Notes: generated by a model not told the origin, from the letters alone. 64,000 nucleotides of DNA from Flavobacterium sedimenticola (GCF_030053345.1 NZ_JASGBP010000003.1:92249-156248); one strand, 5' to 3'; counted from the first letter of the stretch, positions 52,840-63,145 are shown. A program made the numbers and translations.

Positions 52840-54297
52840 TTACAAAGGCCGCAACGGCATTACAATCCAACAAAAGACTGTAATGACAATTATGCAAACC
52901 AGATTTAAAATCAATCCGGTCCGCATCATATGTTCAATTTTGATATGACCTTTAGCAAAGATTATGGCATTGGGAGGTGTCCCCATAGGTAACATACAAG
53001 CACAACTGGCTCCAAGCGTCATGGGAATACCCAACAATAAAGGATCGATGTGCATCGACAAAGCCAATGAACTAACCACCGGCGAAAGTATAATCACCAA
53101 AGCCAAATTACTAATTACTTCACTCAGAAAAACCGCTATTGTGGTCACAATTAATAGAATCAGGAATAGGTTGTCCGTGGCTAATGTGGCTAATGCCGAA
53201 CCGAATTCGTGAACCAATTGAGAAGCTTCCAGCGCATCCGCAAGTGCAATACCTCCTCCAAACAGTAAGAGTACATCCCACGCCATTTTTTCAGTATCAG
53301 CCCATGACAGCAATCGCTCGGACTTGCCATCGTTGGTTTGAGTTTTAGAAGGAATTAAAAACAAAAAAACAGCTCCGATAATAGCAATAATAGTGTCATC
53401 CAGCACTACAAAACTCTGGCATTTATTGAGTAAATCTTTCGTTATCCAGAGTAAGACCGTAAAACTAAAAACCAACAACACTCTCCTTTCTGCCGCACCC
53501 ATACGGCCCAGTTGCTGTTGCGCTTTCTTGATGGCTCCGGAAGCCTCAGCACTGTGCTTAATTTGATTGGGATACAACCATTTTACCAAAATCCAATATA
53601 AGAGCAGGAGTAAAATGATTGTTAACGGCATAAATAAAACTAACCAATCCACAAATGCGATAGTATGATTAAACCGCTCCTCAATGTAACCAACATAAGC
53701 TACATTAGGCGGTGTGGCAATTATAGTTCCCAAAGCAAAATTGGACGCATACGCTATAGAAAGCATCAGTACCAATGAAAAATTACGGACATTTTTTTCG
53801 TTTTTATTGTGGGTTTTGATTACATGTATAACCGATAAGGCAATGGGAAACATCATCATGGTAGTTGCCGTGTTGCTCAGCCACAAACTCAGGAAACCGG
53901 TTGCCATGATAAATCCGAGTATGATTCGGTTACCATTCGTTCCGGTGAATGTTATTATTCCGAGAGCCATTCGCTTATGAAGGTTCCACTTTTCGATAGC
54001 CAAGGCCAGAAAAAAACCACCCATAAACAAAAAAACTACCGGATCGCCATAAGCTTTTGAAACTTGCTTGAGTGGGGCAACTCCCAATGAAGGAAATAAA
54101 ATAATAGGCAACAAAGCTACAACCGGCATGGGTAAAGCTTCCGTTATCCACCAAATTATCATCAGGACCGTTATAGCCAAAACCAAATTTGCCTGATGTG
54201 CCAAAGTAAAAGGGTTCAATGTAAAACACAAAAGGCTCAACAGAGCGCCAATAACCAAGCCAATCTCTCTTTTATGGGTTGAAAAATAAACTCTCAT
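52840..54297 (-). CDS. SLC13 (DASS) family anion/dicarboxylate:sodium symporter
   Basis: The 485-residue multi-pass protein has about eleven to twelve helices. The DASS SNT motifs are visible: WLSNTATTMMMFPIALSVI (about 154-172) and, later, LSEVISNLALVIILSPVV, with SNT replaced by SNL in the second repeat. LLFGGGIALADALEAS (about 345-360) is also typical. Family members move Na+ with C4-dicarboxylates, citrate or sulfate. The Leu in the second motif makes a carboxylate substrate less certain. The gene lies alone between terminators. Confidence 0.85.
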   Translation of the reverse strand: MRVYFSTHKREIGLVIGALLSLLCFTLNPFTLAHQANLVLAITVLMIIWWITEALPMPVVALLPIILFPSLGVAPLKQVSKAYGDPVVFLFMGGFFLALAIEKWNLHKRMALGIITFTGTNGNRIILGFIMATGFLSLWLSNTATTMMMFPIALSVIHVIKTHNKNEKNVRNFSLVLMLSIAYASNFALGTIIATPPNVAYVGYIEERFNHTIAFVDWLVLFMPLTIILLLLLYWILVKWLYPNQIKHSAEASGAIKKAQQQLGRMGAAERRVLLVFSFTVLLWITKDLLNKCQSFVVLDDTIIAIIGAVFLFLIPSKTQTNDGKSERLLSWADTEKMAWDVLLLFGGGIALADALEASQLVHEFGSALATLATDNLFLILLIVTTIAVFLSEVISNLALVIILSPVVSSLALSMHIDPLLLGIPMTLGASCACMLPMGTPPNAIIFAKGHIKIEHMMRTGLILNLVCIIVITVFCWIVMPLRPL

Positions 54298-54351
54298 GGT
54301 ATTTATTGGTTAGCTTTGGACTAAATGTAATAAAAATAAGGTTGAAAAAGC

Positions 54352-54377
54352 CAAAAAAAAAGCAGCAAATGCTGCTT
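54352..54377 (-). terminator. Terminator after the alcohol dehydrogenase gene
   Basis: The hairpin AGCAGC-AAAT-GCTGCT (54361-54376) is followed on the minus strand by a run of eight or more T. It separates the dehydrogenase gene from the SLC13 gene. Confidence 0.85.
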
Positions 54378-54409
54378 ATCAGTTAATTAATTAGGTTTAT
54401 CATTCTTTA

Positions 54410-55462
54410 TTATTTAAGAGAGGCCATATCAATTACAAACCGGTAGCGAACATCACTTTTAAGCATTCGCTCGTAAGCCTTATTGATGTCCTGTATCTGG
54501 ATTAATTCAATTTCGGAAACAATATTGTGCTGACCGCAAAAATCGAGCATTTCTTGTGTTTCAGCGATACCGCCAATCAAAGATGCCGCAACCGATTTTC
54601 TTCCCATAATCATCGGAACCGTATTGAGAATCGGATCTAATCCGCCAAGATAACCAACCAAAACCAGCGTACCATCGATAGCCAAGGTAGCTACATACGG
54701 GTTTATATCGTGTACATAAGGTACGGTGTCAATAATCACATCAAATTTTCCCGCAACCGAGGCCATTTGTAACTCATCGGTTGAAAGGATTACTTGGTCG
54801 GCTCCCAAATCTAAGGCATCTTTTTCTTTACCCGGGGTTCTTGAAAAAAGAGTAACATCGGCTCCCAACCCTTTGGCTAATTTGATGGCCATGTGGCCTA
54901 ATCCGCCCAAACCAACAACCGCCACTTTAGTTCCCTTACCCACATTCCAGTGGCGTAACGGTGACCAAGTAGTAATTCCGGCACAAAGTAGCGGTGCCAC
55001 GGCAGCTAAATCTAAATTTGCGGGTACTTTAAGTACAAAATTTTCATCTACCACAATTTTTTGGGAATAACCGCCGTGTGTAGGTTGATTTAAGTGCTTA
55101 TCAAACCCTCCGTATGTTCCGACCCAGCCGTTTAAACAGTATTGCTCCAAATCATTTTTACAACTACTGCAAGTGCGGCAGGAATCAACCAAACAGCCTA
55201 CCGCCGCGAAATCACCCACTTTTAATTTGGTGGCAGCACTGCCAACATTAGTCACTCTTCCCACAATTTCGTGACCCGGTACTACCGGATACGTGGTCAT
55301 ACCCCAATCGTTTTTGGCAAAATGTAAATCGGAATGACAAACCCCGCAATACAGAATCTCGATTTCGATATCATTGGCTAAAACGGCTCTCCTGTTAATA
55401 TTCATTTCTGCTAAAAGTGCATCGGGAGCACCCGTTCCGTAAGCTTTTACATTTGTCATCAT
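54410..55462 (-). CDS. Zinc-dependent NAD(P) alcohol dehydrogenase (YahK/CAD-like)
   Basis: A 350-residue medium-chain dehydrogenase. Zinc ligands include CGVCHSDLHFAKN (about 37-49) and GHEIVGRV; a structural zinc is held by CRTCSSC and a downstream Cys (about 94-110), and the Rossmann motif is VVGLGGLGHMAIKLAKG (about 178-194). The pattern places it in the cinnamyl/aldehyde reductase group. Such enzymes reduce aldehydes with NADPH. It is isolated with a strong terminator. Confidence 0.92.
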   Translation of the reverse strand: MMTNVKAYGTGAPDALLAEMNINRRAVLANDIEIEILYCGVCHSDLHFAKNDWGMTTYPVVPGHEIVGRVTNVGSAATKLKVGDFAAVGCLVDSCRTCSSCKNDLEQYCLNGWVGTYGGFDKHLNQPTHGGYSQKIVVDENFVLKVPANLDLAAVAPLLCAGITTWSPLRHWNVGKGTKVAVVGLGGLGHMAIKLAKGLGADVTLFSRTPGKEKDALDLGADQVILSTDELQMASVAGKFDVIIDTVPYVHDINPYVATLAIDGTLVLVGYLGGLDPILNTVPMIMGRKSVAASLIGGIAETQEMLDFCGQHNIVSEIELIQIQDINKAYERMLKSDVRYRFVIDMASLK

Positions 55463-55570
55463 AGTATGGTTTTAAAATTTACCTTTAAAGGTACTACTAT
55501 TTGCCGTTTCAAGCAAAGAAATCAGTACTGTTGTCTGAAAAATAACTTCCGTTTAATCATGACACAACAG

Positions 55571-56329
55571 TTACGCCACATCCAATTCCTTGATTTGAGC
55601 TTTGTACTGTTTGGGTAGTAGGATATGCTTGACGAAAACATCTGCTTTAAATTGTTTGCCAAATTTATAAAGAGGAATTATGGGCTGGAGCAACGAAACA
55701 GTATGGAAGTCAAGCAAACTCAAAACCTTTTTCGGACAAACTATTTTTTGACTTTCCAACAATAACCGGAAACGAAACGCACCCAAGTGTTTTTTATATT
55801 GAGAGAATAAATCGGTTGTAAAATGACTTTTTTTGAGATTTTCCTGTAAGTGTGATTCGCGCACCGGTAGCCAATGACTGTAATCAACGGGCAGCTCCTG
55901 TAAACCCATTCCGATGCCTACTCGATAAAACACATCATATACTTCCGCTTTTTCTTTTTCACTCAAAGGAGATTCCAACAATTCATGCGCCGCAATGGAA
56001 TAATGAATCAGCATAAACAAGACATCGCGATACGCCCAATCGGGTATGGCTTCGCCACGACTTTGCTCCACTGCCGTATGAATTTTCCGCATAGCTGTAA
56101 TGGCCTTATTAGCCTCTTCCTCTGTAGCAAATACAATCATTCGGGCGTACTTCACCGTCGAAAACAATCGGCCCAAAGGATCGGAAGGCAATTTTCCGGT
56201 ATAGTACAACCAATCCACCGCTTTATTCAAGGCAAATTCTCCGGCAGCCCCGGCAAATATGAATAAAATTGTATCGCTTTTACCCCAAATTTTTCTTACT
56301 ATTGATGATTGTTCAACAAAATATTTCAT
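55571..56329 (-). CDS. MpaB/Lcp-type oxygenase domain protein (DUF2236)
   Basis: The 252-residue protein matches the DUF2236 fold of latex-clearing protein and fungal MpaB. The N-terminal segment LFIFAGAAGEFALNKAVDWL suggests a membrane-proximal helix, and the MLIHYSIAAHELLESPLSEKEK stretch (about 110-131) carries candidate haem ligands (His). Members bind haem and may act as oxygenases, but their substrates are mostly unknown. It is divergent from the small membrane gene at 56442. Confidence 0.75.
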   Translation of the reverse strand: MKYFVEQSSIVRKIWGKSDTILFIFAGAAGEFALNKAVDWLYYTGKLPSDPLGRLFSTVKYARMIVFATEEEANKAITAMRKIHTAVEQSRGEAIPDWAYRDVLFMLIHYSIAAHELLESPLSEKEKAEVYDVFYRVGIGMGLQELPVDYSHWLPVRESHLQENLKKSHFTTDLFSQYKKHLGAFRFRLLLESQKIVCPKKVLSLLDFHTVSLLQPIIPLYKFGKQFKADVFVKHILLPKQYKAQIKELDVA

Positions 56330-56380
56330 AGGTCCATTGATTTTCAGGCTAAGGTAAAAAATATTTTTATTTTAAAAGTA

Positions 56381-56408
56381 CTTTGTATTTCAAAGTTTTT
56401 TATCTTTG
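56381..56408 (+). promoter_or_regulatory. Candidate promoter and palindrome between divergent genes
   Basis: CTTTG-TATTT-CAAAG (56381-56395) is a 5-5-5 inverted repeat, and TATCTTTG (56401-56408) fits the -7 consensus. The TTTG inside the palindrome is only 15 nt upstream, too near for a standard -33. Confidence 0.35.
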
Positions 56409-56441
56409 AAAAAAAATCCATTGAACCTCAAAAAACATGTT

Positions 56442-56756
56442 ATGACACAGAAAAAAAATACGGCATTATACAAAACAATACTGATTGGCGCGACAATCGC
56501 ATTTGCTATGATTGCTCTTTTTATATTCCCCATAAGAGATCCTAATCCGGAATGGGGTAAATTTTGGATGGTAAAACCACTCATCATAGTCCCATTGGCA
56601 GGAGCAACAGGCGGCACACTTTTTTATTACATCAGACAATCAGGGCCACACAACGGCTGGAAAAAAGTAGTTGCTTTAATGCTTAGTATTCTCATTTATA
56701 TTATCATCCTTTGGGTGGGAATAGTTCTAGGTTTAGACGGAACACTTTGGAATTAA
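56442..56756 (+). CDS. Small three-helix membrane protein
   Basis: The 104-residue protein has three predicted helices: about 11-30, 44-62 and 75-98. It contains conserved RDPNPEWGKFWMVKPLIIVP and a terminal GLDGTLWN, a pattern I recognise from a short flavobacterial membrane family sometimes labelled KefB-like, without evidence for potassium transport. The ATG at 56442 is chosen over the TTG at 56406, which would overlap the -7 element. Confidence 0.65.
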   Translation: MTQKKNTALYKTILIGATIAFAMIALFIFPIRDPNPEWGKFWMVKPLIIVPLAGATGGTLFYYIRQSGPHNGWKKVVALMLSILIYIIILWVGIVLGLDGTLWN

Positions 56757-56816
56757 ATCCGTTTTCGCAATCGACATTTCTTCGCTATCTTTGCTATTAA
56801 CTAAATCGTTATAGTA

Positions 56817-58244
56817 ATGGAAGAATGCATTTCGGTATTTGATATGCTAAAAATAGGTGTCGGACCGTCGAGTTCACACACACTGGGTCCTTGGCGCGCT
56901 GCGGAACGTTTTTTAAACGAATTGCGAGAGGAAAATCTTTTACAATCAATTTCGCAGGTAAAAGTAGATCTTTTCGGTTCTTTATCACTCACCGGAAAAG
57001 GACACGCAACCGATTTAGCTGTCATGCTCGGTTTGAGCGGCCAAGATCCCGAATACATTCCCGTAGAAAACATTGATTCGATTATCAAATCAATCAACCA
57101 AACCCATCAAATCAAACTGGGGAACGAACGCTTGATTGCCTTTTCACCCGAAACAGATATCGTATTCAACAAAAACTTTCTACCTTTTCATGCTAATGGT
57201 ATGACGTTTACGGCAGCAACCGTTGATGATCGAAAAATAGGGTCTACCTTCTACTCTATTGGTGGTGGCTTTGTAGTGAAAGAAGAACGCGTTAATGCCA
57301 AAAAGAAACACCAAATTAAATGTGCTTTTCCTTTTCCGATTCAGAATGCAGCAGAATTATTGGAATACACCATAACAGAAAAAAAATCAATTTCCGAAAT
57401 TGTCTATGCCAATGAAATCTCGATGCGTTCCGAGGCGGAAGTTCACAGCGAACTCCTTCGCATTTGGCATACCATGTTGGAATGTATGTACATCGGATGC
57501 CACTCCGAAGGGATTTTGCCCGGAGGTTTAAACGTTCGCCGTCGCGCCTTTGATATGCACCAAAATTTGATTGGTTTAGCCAATTACAATTCTCCGCAAC
57601 AATGGTTGGAAACCATTCGCAAAACCGAAGTCAAATTCAGACAAATCCTCAAATGGGTTTCTTGTTTTGCTTTGGCCGTAAACGAAGTTAATGCCGCTTT
57701 AGGTCGTGTAGTGACGGCACCAACCAACGGAAGTGCGGGTGTTATTCCGGCCGTATTGATGTATTACATGGTGATTGAAAACCACCAAGCCGACGAAAAG
57801 CAAATCAAACAATTCCTGATGGTAGCCGGAGAAATCGGCAGCATCTTCAAAAAAGGTTCTACCATTTCAGCCGCAATGGGCGGATGTCAGGCCGAAATAG
57901 GCGTTTCTTCTGCCATGGCCGCCGGTGCTTTGTGCGAAGTGATGGGCGGCACACCCGAACAGGTTTTAATGGCTGCCGAAATTGCCATGGAACATCATTT
58001 GGGATTAACTTGTGACCCGATTGGCGGACTCGTCCAAATTCCGTGTATCGAACGCAATACGATGGGCGCTATCAAAGCCATCAACGCCGCCGAACTCGCT
58101 ATGGAAACCGATGCCAAAAACGCCAAAGTGCCTTTAGACAAAGTAATTGATACCATGTGGCAAACCGCTAAAGACATGAACTCTAAATACAAAGAAACCT
58201 CCGAAGGCGGCCTTGCTGTAGCAGTCAATATGGCAGATTGTTAA
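56817..58244 (+). CDS. sdaA: L-serine ammonia-lyase (iron-sulfur type)
   Basis: The 475-residue enzyme deaminates L-serine to pyruvate and ammonia using a [4Fe-4S] cluster. It opens [20 protein letters not shown], the beta-domain signature, and its alpha domain contains [18 protein letters not shown] (about 363-380) and [17 protein letters not shown] (about 397-413), whose cysteines bind the cluster. Alpha and beta domains are fused in one chain. TATCTTTG (56786-56793) is a possible -7 element. The gene ends tail-to-tail with the porin gene, sharing 4 nt. Confidence 0.95.
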   Translation: MEECISVFDMLKIGVGPSSSHTLGPWRAAERFLNELREENLLQSISQVKVDLFGSLSLTGKGHATDLAVMLGLSGQDPEYIPVENIDSIIKSINQTHQIKLGNERLIAFSPETDIVFNKNFLPFHANGMTFTAATVDDRKIGSTFYSIGGGFVVKEERVNAKKKHQIKCAFPFPIQNAAELLEYTITEKKSISEIVYANEISMRSEAEVHSELLRIWHTMLECMYIGCHSEGILPGGLNVRRRAFDMHQNLIGLANYNSPQQWLETIRKTEVKFRQILKWVSCFALAVNEVNAALGRVVTAPTNGSAGVIPAVLMYYMVIENHQADEKQIKQFLMVAGEIGSIFKKGSTISAAMGGCQAEIGVSSAMAAGALCEVMGGTPEQVLMAAEIAMEHHLGLTCDPIGGLVQIPCIERNTMGAIKAINAAELAMETDAKNAKVPLDKVIDTMWQTAKDMNSKYKETSEGGLAVAVNMADC

Positions 58245-59305
58245 AATTCAAAGGCCAAACTTATCGTAATATAAAAATTGTCATTGGTTAAGGAAGCAGC
58301 TTTAACAAATACTGTTTCCTGACTGTTTAAATACCGGGCTTCGGTTCTGAATTTGACTTTGTCGTTGATTAAATAATCTAAATTCAATGAGGTCCCAATG
58401 GTTTTAAATTCATCATTCGCAGCGATTATCACACGGTATTTATCCTGATAATATTCAGCTCTGAAAGCGGTTTGCCACTGGGGAGCCAAAGTATATTGGA
58501 CAATGAAAACCGGACTCATCCAAAACAGTTTATTGTTGTTATCGGCAGTAAAATTCGTCTGCAAACCAGCATCAAAACCCATAATGGTGTGCCATTTGGA
58601 ATTCCATTGTTGATCCCAATACCAATTACTGAAATAGCGCATACCCCATGCATCGTTGTACCATTCTTTACCCAAAAAAGTACTCCAATTAAACGTGGAT
58701 TGAGCCGAAGGCTTGTAAACCATTTGCGTACCCAAAGCCGGTGAACCATTTTTATCAGGCCTGTTGATGCGTTGCCACCCATTGGTTACCAATCCTGACA
58801 ATTGCCATTGGTCATTAGGCTTGTAAGTATACTTAACTCCGGTCATAAAATAAGGGGAATTCTCGGCCAGTAATGAACGTGTTAAAGTTAGATTAGCAGC
58901 AGTAGGCGCGGCTTCAAATCCGATATAACTGGGTAAAATACCAACCTCAATCGTTGATTTTTTGGCTTTATCAAGATGCAAACCTATATAGGCTTCATTT
59001 AAAATTTTAGTACTTTCATTAGCATAATTATCATCTACATAAGTACCCGAATGCAGCGCTACGGAAGCATAAACATGGTCGTATTCGAGTTTGGTTCTTA
59101 ACAACCCGAGGTTGACATTAAACTCATTATGCCGATTGTAATTATACATAAACGGAAGTTTTGTTTGTGCTTCAGGTTGGTTAAAATCATAGGAATAGTA
59201 TGTTTCCAAATAGCCTGAAAAGGATAACTTTAAGGTTTTGTTTTCCTGGGCAAAGGCACTATTAATAACCCATAAAACAAGACCATATTTTATAACCCTT
59301 TTCAC
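58241..59305 (-). CDS. Outer-membrane porin-like beta-barrel protein
   Basis: A 354-residue protein with a signal peptide (MKRVIKYGLVLWVINSAFAQ, GTG start at 59305). The mature part is a series of alternating strands with aromatic caps, beginning FSGYLETYYSYDFNQP and closing with [10 protein letters not shown], typical of a porin barrel of about 16 strands. It follows kup by one base, so it is co-transcribed with a potassium transporter and may give potassium a route across the outer membrane. No ATG is available near the start. Confidence 0.8.
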   Translation of the reverse strand: MKRVIKYGLVLWVINSAFAQENKTLKLSFSGYLETYYSYDFNQPEAQTKLPFMYNYNRHNEFNVNLGLLRTKLEYDHVYASVALHSGTYVDDNYANESTKILNEAYIGLHLDKAKKSTIEVGILPSYIGFEAAPTAANLTLTRSLLAENSPYFMTGVKYTYKPNDQWQLSGLVTNGWQRINRPDKNGSPALGTQMVYKPSAQSTFNWSTFLGKEWYNDAWGMRYFSNWYWDQQWNSKWHTIMGFDAGLQTNFTADNNNKLFWMSPVFIVQYTLAPQWQTAFRAEYYQDKYRVIIAANDEFKTIGTSLNLDYLINDKVKFRTEARYLNSQETVFVKAASLTNDNFYITISLAFEF

Positions 59306-59306
59306 C

Positions 59307-61253
59307 TTACACCAATTTTTGTTTTCTACACAATTCTAAATTATTCACCGGCGAATACACCATCGGATATTCTTCTACTGCCACATCACTTTTGTCTAAA
59401 CCGAAAGCTTTTTCATCAGAAAGTGATAATTTTTTGAGCCAGAAATACGAGGTAAGCAACCATCCTTCTTTGAGGGCAAATTCGTTTTCTACCGAAATAA
59501 ATTTTTCAATAATCACAAATTTATAATCGGGTTCCGCATTGTATTTGGTAGAACCATCAGGACGAATGTGAAGGTTGAGTTCTTTTCGTTCCACCAATTC
59601 CTGTACAATTTTTTTAAAGTATAATTCTACTTTGGGCTGCACTCGAAATCCAACATTAAGCACGACTTTAATCACTTTATCATCCAATAATTCCAATACT
59701 TCATAGTTAAGAGTGAACGGTTCGTTGGTACGATTGATATGTAAAAACCAGTACACATCGGCACGCTTAGGCTTTTTGGCAAAAATGGATTTTATTATTT
59801 TCTCCTCTATCTCGTAGGTTTTGTTGGCTTTTGACAAATAAATCAAATGGGTAGCATATTTCGGAATGGCATCATCGTGACTTAATTCATTCAGCATCGG
59901 AGCTTGCTCGGCCAAATTAGTAAACTTCAAAAAGCGATTGTTTATTTTTCGGGAATAGTACCAAACATACATCACCATAAAAATAAAGAGTTCAAAGAAC
60001 AAGAACATCCATCGCTCTTTGATTTTGACAATATTAGCCACAAAGAAAGAGACTTCAATCAGCGCAAAAACGGTTAACATAACCGCAATCCACCCTATGG
60101 CTACTTTGCGTATAAAAAACAAATAATAAGATAGCAAAAAGGTTGTCATCATCATGGCGATGGTGATTGAAAACCCGTAAGCCGCTTCCATATGTGCTGA
60201 ATTTTTGAAATACAAAATCATCAGTACACAACCTATCCAAAGAATGGTATTTACCGACGGTATGTAAATCTGTCCTTTCAAATTAGTGGGATTCTTCAAC
60301 GCTACTCTTGGCCAAAAGTTCAGCGAAATGGCTTCATTAATTAAGGTAAACGAACCACTAATCAGAGCTTGCGATGCAATGATAGCAGCCAAAGTCGCAA
60401 TCACAATACCGATTAGTAAAAACCACTCGGGCATAATGGTGTAAAACGGATTTTTCCCGTTGAGGAACGTATCATTTTGATGCATCAACCAGGCACCTTG
60501 TCCTAAATAATTAATCAGCAAAGCCGATTTTACAAAAATCCATGTAATTCGAATATTTTGTTTCCCGCAATGTCCGAGATCAGAATACAAAGCCTCTGCT
60601 CCGGTAGTACACAAAAAAACGGCACCCAACAGCCAAAATCCATGCGGATATTCGACCAACAAACGATAGGCATATACCGGATTCAGCGCTTTTAAAATAT
60701 CGGGATGATGAACCATTTGCACCAAGCCCAGCACCATTAACATCGCAAACCAAACGACCATGGCCGGACCAAAAATTGAACCTACTTTTTGCGTGCCGAA
60801 TCGTTGAAAAATGAACAAGCCCGAAAGTATGGCAATAACAATAGGTACCGTAGTTAAGTGCGGAAAGATGACTTCCAAACCTTCGACCGCAGAAGCTACT
60901 GAAATAGGGGGTGTGATGATACCGTCTGCAAGCAACGTGGTGGCACCCAATATGGTTGGAATGACTAATTTTCCTTTGCCGAATCGTTTCACTAAAGCAT
61001 ACAATGAAAATACGCCGCCTTCTCCGTGATTATCGGCAGAGAGTGTCAGCAATACATATTTTAAAGTGGTTTGAAACGTGAGTGTCCAAAAGACACATGA
61101 AATCCCACCATAGACTAATGCTTCGGTAATTGGTCGGTCGCCGATAATGGCTTTCATTACATAGAGCGGACTGGTTCCGATATCCCCATAGATGATACCG
61201 AGGGCGACCAGCAAAGAAGCAGCAGTGACTTTTTGTTTTACAGTTGTATTCAT
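59307..61253 (-). CDS. kup: KUP/HAK-type potassium uptake protein
   Basis: The 648-residue inner-membrane transporter has about twelve helices in the first 450 residues, starting with ALGIIYGDIGTSPLYVMKAI (about 17-36), the KUP signature, and GGVFSLYALVKR. A cytoplasmic C-terminal domain (about 470-648) includes FRVQPKVELYF. Kup imports K+ with H+. The gene follows the KdpD/KdpE-like pair and is followed by the porin-like gene, so it forms part of an apparent potassium module. No kdpFABC is seen here. Confidence 0.95.
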   Translation of the reverse strand: MNTTVKQKVTAASLLVALGIIYGDIGTSPLYVMKAIIGDRPITEALVYGGISCVFWTLTFQTTLKYVLLTLSADNHGEGGVFSLYALVKRFGKGKLVIPTILGATTLLADGIITPPISVASAVEGLEVIFPHLTTVPIVIAILSGLFIFQRFGTQKVGSIFGPAMVVWFAMLMVLGLVQMVHHPDILKALNPVYAYRLLVEYPHGFWLLGAVFLCTTGAEALYSDLGHCGKQNIRITWIFVKSALLINYLGQGAWLMHQNDTFLNGKNPFYTIMPEWFLLIGIVIATLAAIIASQALISGSFTLINEAISLNFWPRVALKNPTNLKGQIYIPSVNTILWIGCVLMILYFKNSAHMEAAYGFSITIAMMMTTFLLSYYLFFIRKVAIGWIAVMLTVFALIEVSFFVANIVKIKERWMFLFFELFIFMVMYVWYYSRKINNRFLKFTNLAEQAPMLNELSHDDAIPKYATHLIYLSKANKTYEIEEKIIKSIFAKKPKRADVYWFLHINRTNEPFTLNYEVLELLDDKVIKVVLNVGFRVQPKVELYFKKIVQELVERKELNLHIRPDGSTKYNAEPDYKFVIIEKFISVENEFALKEGWLLTSYFWLKKLSLSDEKAFGLDKSDVAVEEYPMVYSPVNNLELCRKQKLV

Positions 61254-61356
61254 TTCAGATTATAATTTTTGATTCTATTTTGGCATGCGAATGCCCGAGT
61301 GAAGACCGAAAACGATTTTCACCATGTTATTTTTACCACCTTTTTGGAAAAATTAG

Positions 61357-62043
61357 TTAGCTCGAATTAAAGCGATACCCTACTCCGGATTCCGTAATAA
61401 TGAATTTAGGACGATTGGCATCTTCTTCTATTTTCTTGCGAAGTTGCGCTACGAAGACACGCAAATATTGGGTTTGGTCGGCATAACTCTGACCCCAGAT
61501 TTCTTTGAGAATGTATTGATGCGTCAGTACACGACCGTCGTTTTTAATGAGTAAGTTGAGTAAGTTGTATTCGGTTGCGGTAAGTTTTACCGTTTCGCCG
61601 TTGACTTTCAAAACTCTCGACGTCAAATCCACCACACAATTTCCGAAAGTAACCGTAAGTTCATTGTTAATCATTGTTTTATTTCTGATTGCAGTGCGAA
61701 TTCTGGCCAATAATTCCTGCGTGCGAAACGGTTTGGTTAGATAATCGTTAGCACCACTATCTAAGGCACTGACAATTTCTTCTTCGGTGTTTTTTACCGA
61801 TAGAATAATGATTGGGTGCTGATACCACTCGCGAAGCTTCTTCAATACCTCTTGTCCGTCTTCATCGGGCAAACCCAAATCGAGTAAAATCAAATCGGGC
61901 TGATGACTGGCGGCTACGGCCAAACCTTCTTTGGCATTAACCGCAAAAAGCACTTTGTAATCGTTGGCTTCAAGCGCAATTTCCAATAACTTTCGGATTT
62001 GTGCTTCGTCGTCAATAACCAATATAGAGAATGCATTATTCAT
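61357..62043 (-). CDS. kdpE: KdpE-like OmpR-family response regulator
   Basis: A 228-residue regulator with a receiver domain (about 6-120; acidic DDE pocket, Asp55 as phospho-acceptor, Lys near 103) and an OmpR-type winged-helix domain (about 130-226; TATEYNLLNLLIKNDGRVLT-like helix and GYRF). The receiver resembles KdpE. The gene overlaps the kinase gene by 8 bp, so they form a coupled pair, and lies just upstream of kup, its likely target, with a 103-bp gap. The call KdpE rests on similarity and context. Confidence 0.85.
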   Translation of the reverse strand: MNNAFSILVIDDEAQIRKLLEIALEANDYKVLFAVNAKEGLAVAASHQPDLILLDLGLPDEDGQEVLKKLREWYQHPIIILSVKNTEEEIVSALDSGANDYLTKPFRTQELLARIRTAIRNKTMINNELTVTFGNCVVDLTSRVLKVNGETVKLTATEYNLLNLLIKNDGRVLTHQYILKEIWGQSYADQTQYLRVFVAQLRKKIEEDANRPKFIITESGVGYRFNSS

Positions 62044-63145
62044 TTTCCAATGAATTTAACGCCAAACAATCGGTGACAAACGTAAGTTCGAATACCGCAC
62101 CGCCTTCCTCGGCATTGGTTAATGTAATGGTTCCGTTTTGCGCTTCCACAAAACCTTTTACTATGGAGAGTCCCAATCCGGTGCCGCCTGTTTTGGTTTC
62201 TTTAAAACGATAAAACTTGTCAAAGGCCTTGTCCATTTCCTCGGGCGGAAAACCGTAACCGTCATCGGAGATGGTAATAACGCATTTTTTAATCAAATCG
62301 ATATGGGAATCGTAATCGGTATCAACCTCATATCGGGCTTTAATTTTTATGGTGGCACCTTGTGGTGTATGTTGAATTCCGTTGTAAACCAGATTGTAGA
62401 TAATTTGTTCCATCAAACCGTAATCTAACTTAAAAAGCGGCAAATTGTCTTCTATCTCAATCTGAATTCGGTGATTTTCGGATTCTTCCGAAAGTCGATT
62501 ACACACATTGTAAATAATCTCTTTTACATCACACCAATCGAGTTTCGGATGAATATACCCCGATTCTAAACGCGACATGTTCAAAAGATTCTCCACCTGA
62601 TAATTTAATTTGATGGAAGCTTTTTCAATTTCATTGTGCAGTTTTTGAGTCGTTTCGGGAGATAAGGTCACATTCTTTTGTTGCAGCGTATCAATTGAAC
62701 CTACAATGGCAGCGATGGGCGTTCTTAATTCATGCGATAAAGAATCGAGCAACGTATTGTACAGTTTTAGAGTACTGGCGCGGGTTTGCTTTACCTGAAT
62801 AGCACGTTGCATGCGTCGAAAGTTATTGGTCAAAACGGCGTTAATCAGCGCGATAATGAAATACATGACCAATAATAAAATGTCTTCGGCACTGTCGATG
62901 TGCAAGGTAAAATAAGGCTTGATGAACATAAAATTAAGTGCCAAAGCACTTAAAACAGCACCCAAAAGCACCGGTTTTATTTCTAAGAAAATGGCTAGCA
63001 AGGAAACCACCACCAAAAGAAGGTAGCCTACTACTCTGTAATCAATAACATGTCTGACAGCGAGGCAAGAAAGAGAAACGGTAGCCACCGACAAGAAACT
63101 AATAAGGTATTGATTCTTAGGACTCTTTAACATAAACTTGTCCAT
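62036..63145 (-). CDS. Short KdpD-like sensor histidine kinase (DUF4118)
   Basis: The 369-residue kinase has four N-terminal helices (about 12-110, DUF4118 membrane unit as in KdpD), then HisKA with the H-box SHELRTPIAAIVGS (His138) and HATPase_c (N-box, DDGYGFPPEEMDKAF, and GGTGLGLSIVKGF). Full KdpD (about 900 residues) has a large N-terminal KdpD/Usp domain that is missing here. This makes it a minimal version that may sense through the membrane unit. The ATG at 63145 is favoured over GTG at 63148. Confidence 0.85.
   Translation of the reverse strand: MDKFMLKSPKNQYLISFLSVATVSLSCLAVRHVIDYRVVGYLLLVVVSLLAIFLEIKPVLLGAVLSALALNFMFIKPYFTLHIDSAEDILLLVMYFIIALINAVLTNNFRRMQRAIQVKQTRASTLKLYNTLLDSLSHELRTPIAAIVGSIDTLQQKNVTLSPETTQKLHNEIEKASIKLNYQVENLLNMSRLESGYIHPKLDWCDVKEIIYNVCNRLSEESENHRIQIEIEDNLPLFKLDYGLMEQIIYNLVYNGIQHTPQGATIKIKARYEVDTDYDSHIDLIKKCVITISDDGYGFPPEEMDKAFDKFYRFKETKTGGTGLGLSIVKGFVEAQNGTITLTNAEEGGAVFELTFVTDCLALNSLENE

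Noticed and set aside
61282-61295. Hairpin GGCAT-GCGA-ATGCC between kdpE and kup as an attenuator
   Set aside because: The stem is only five pairs and is not followed by a proper T-run on the minus strand; insufficient to call.
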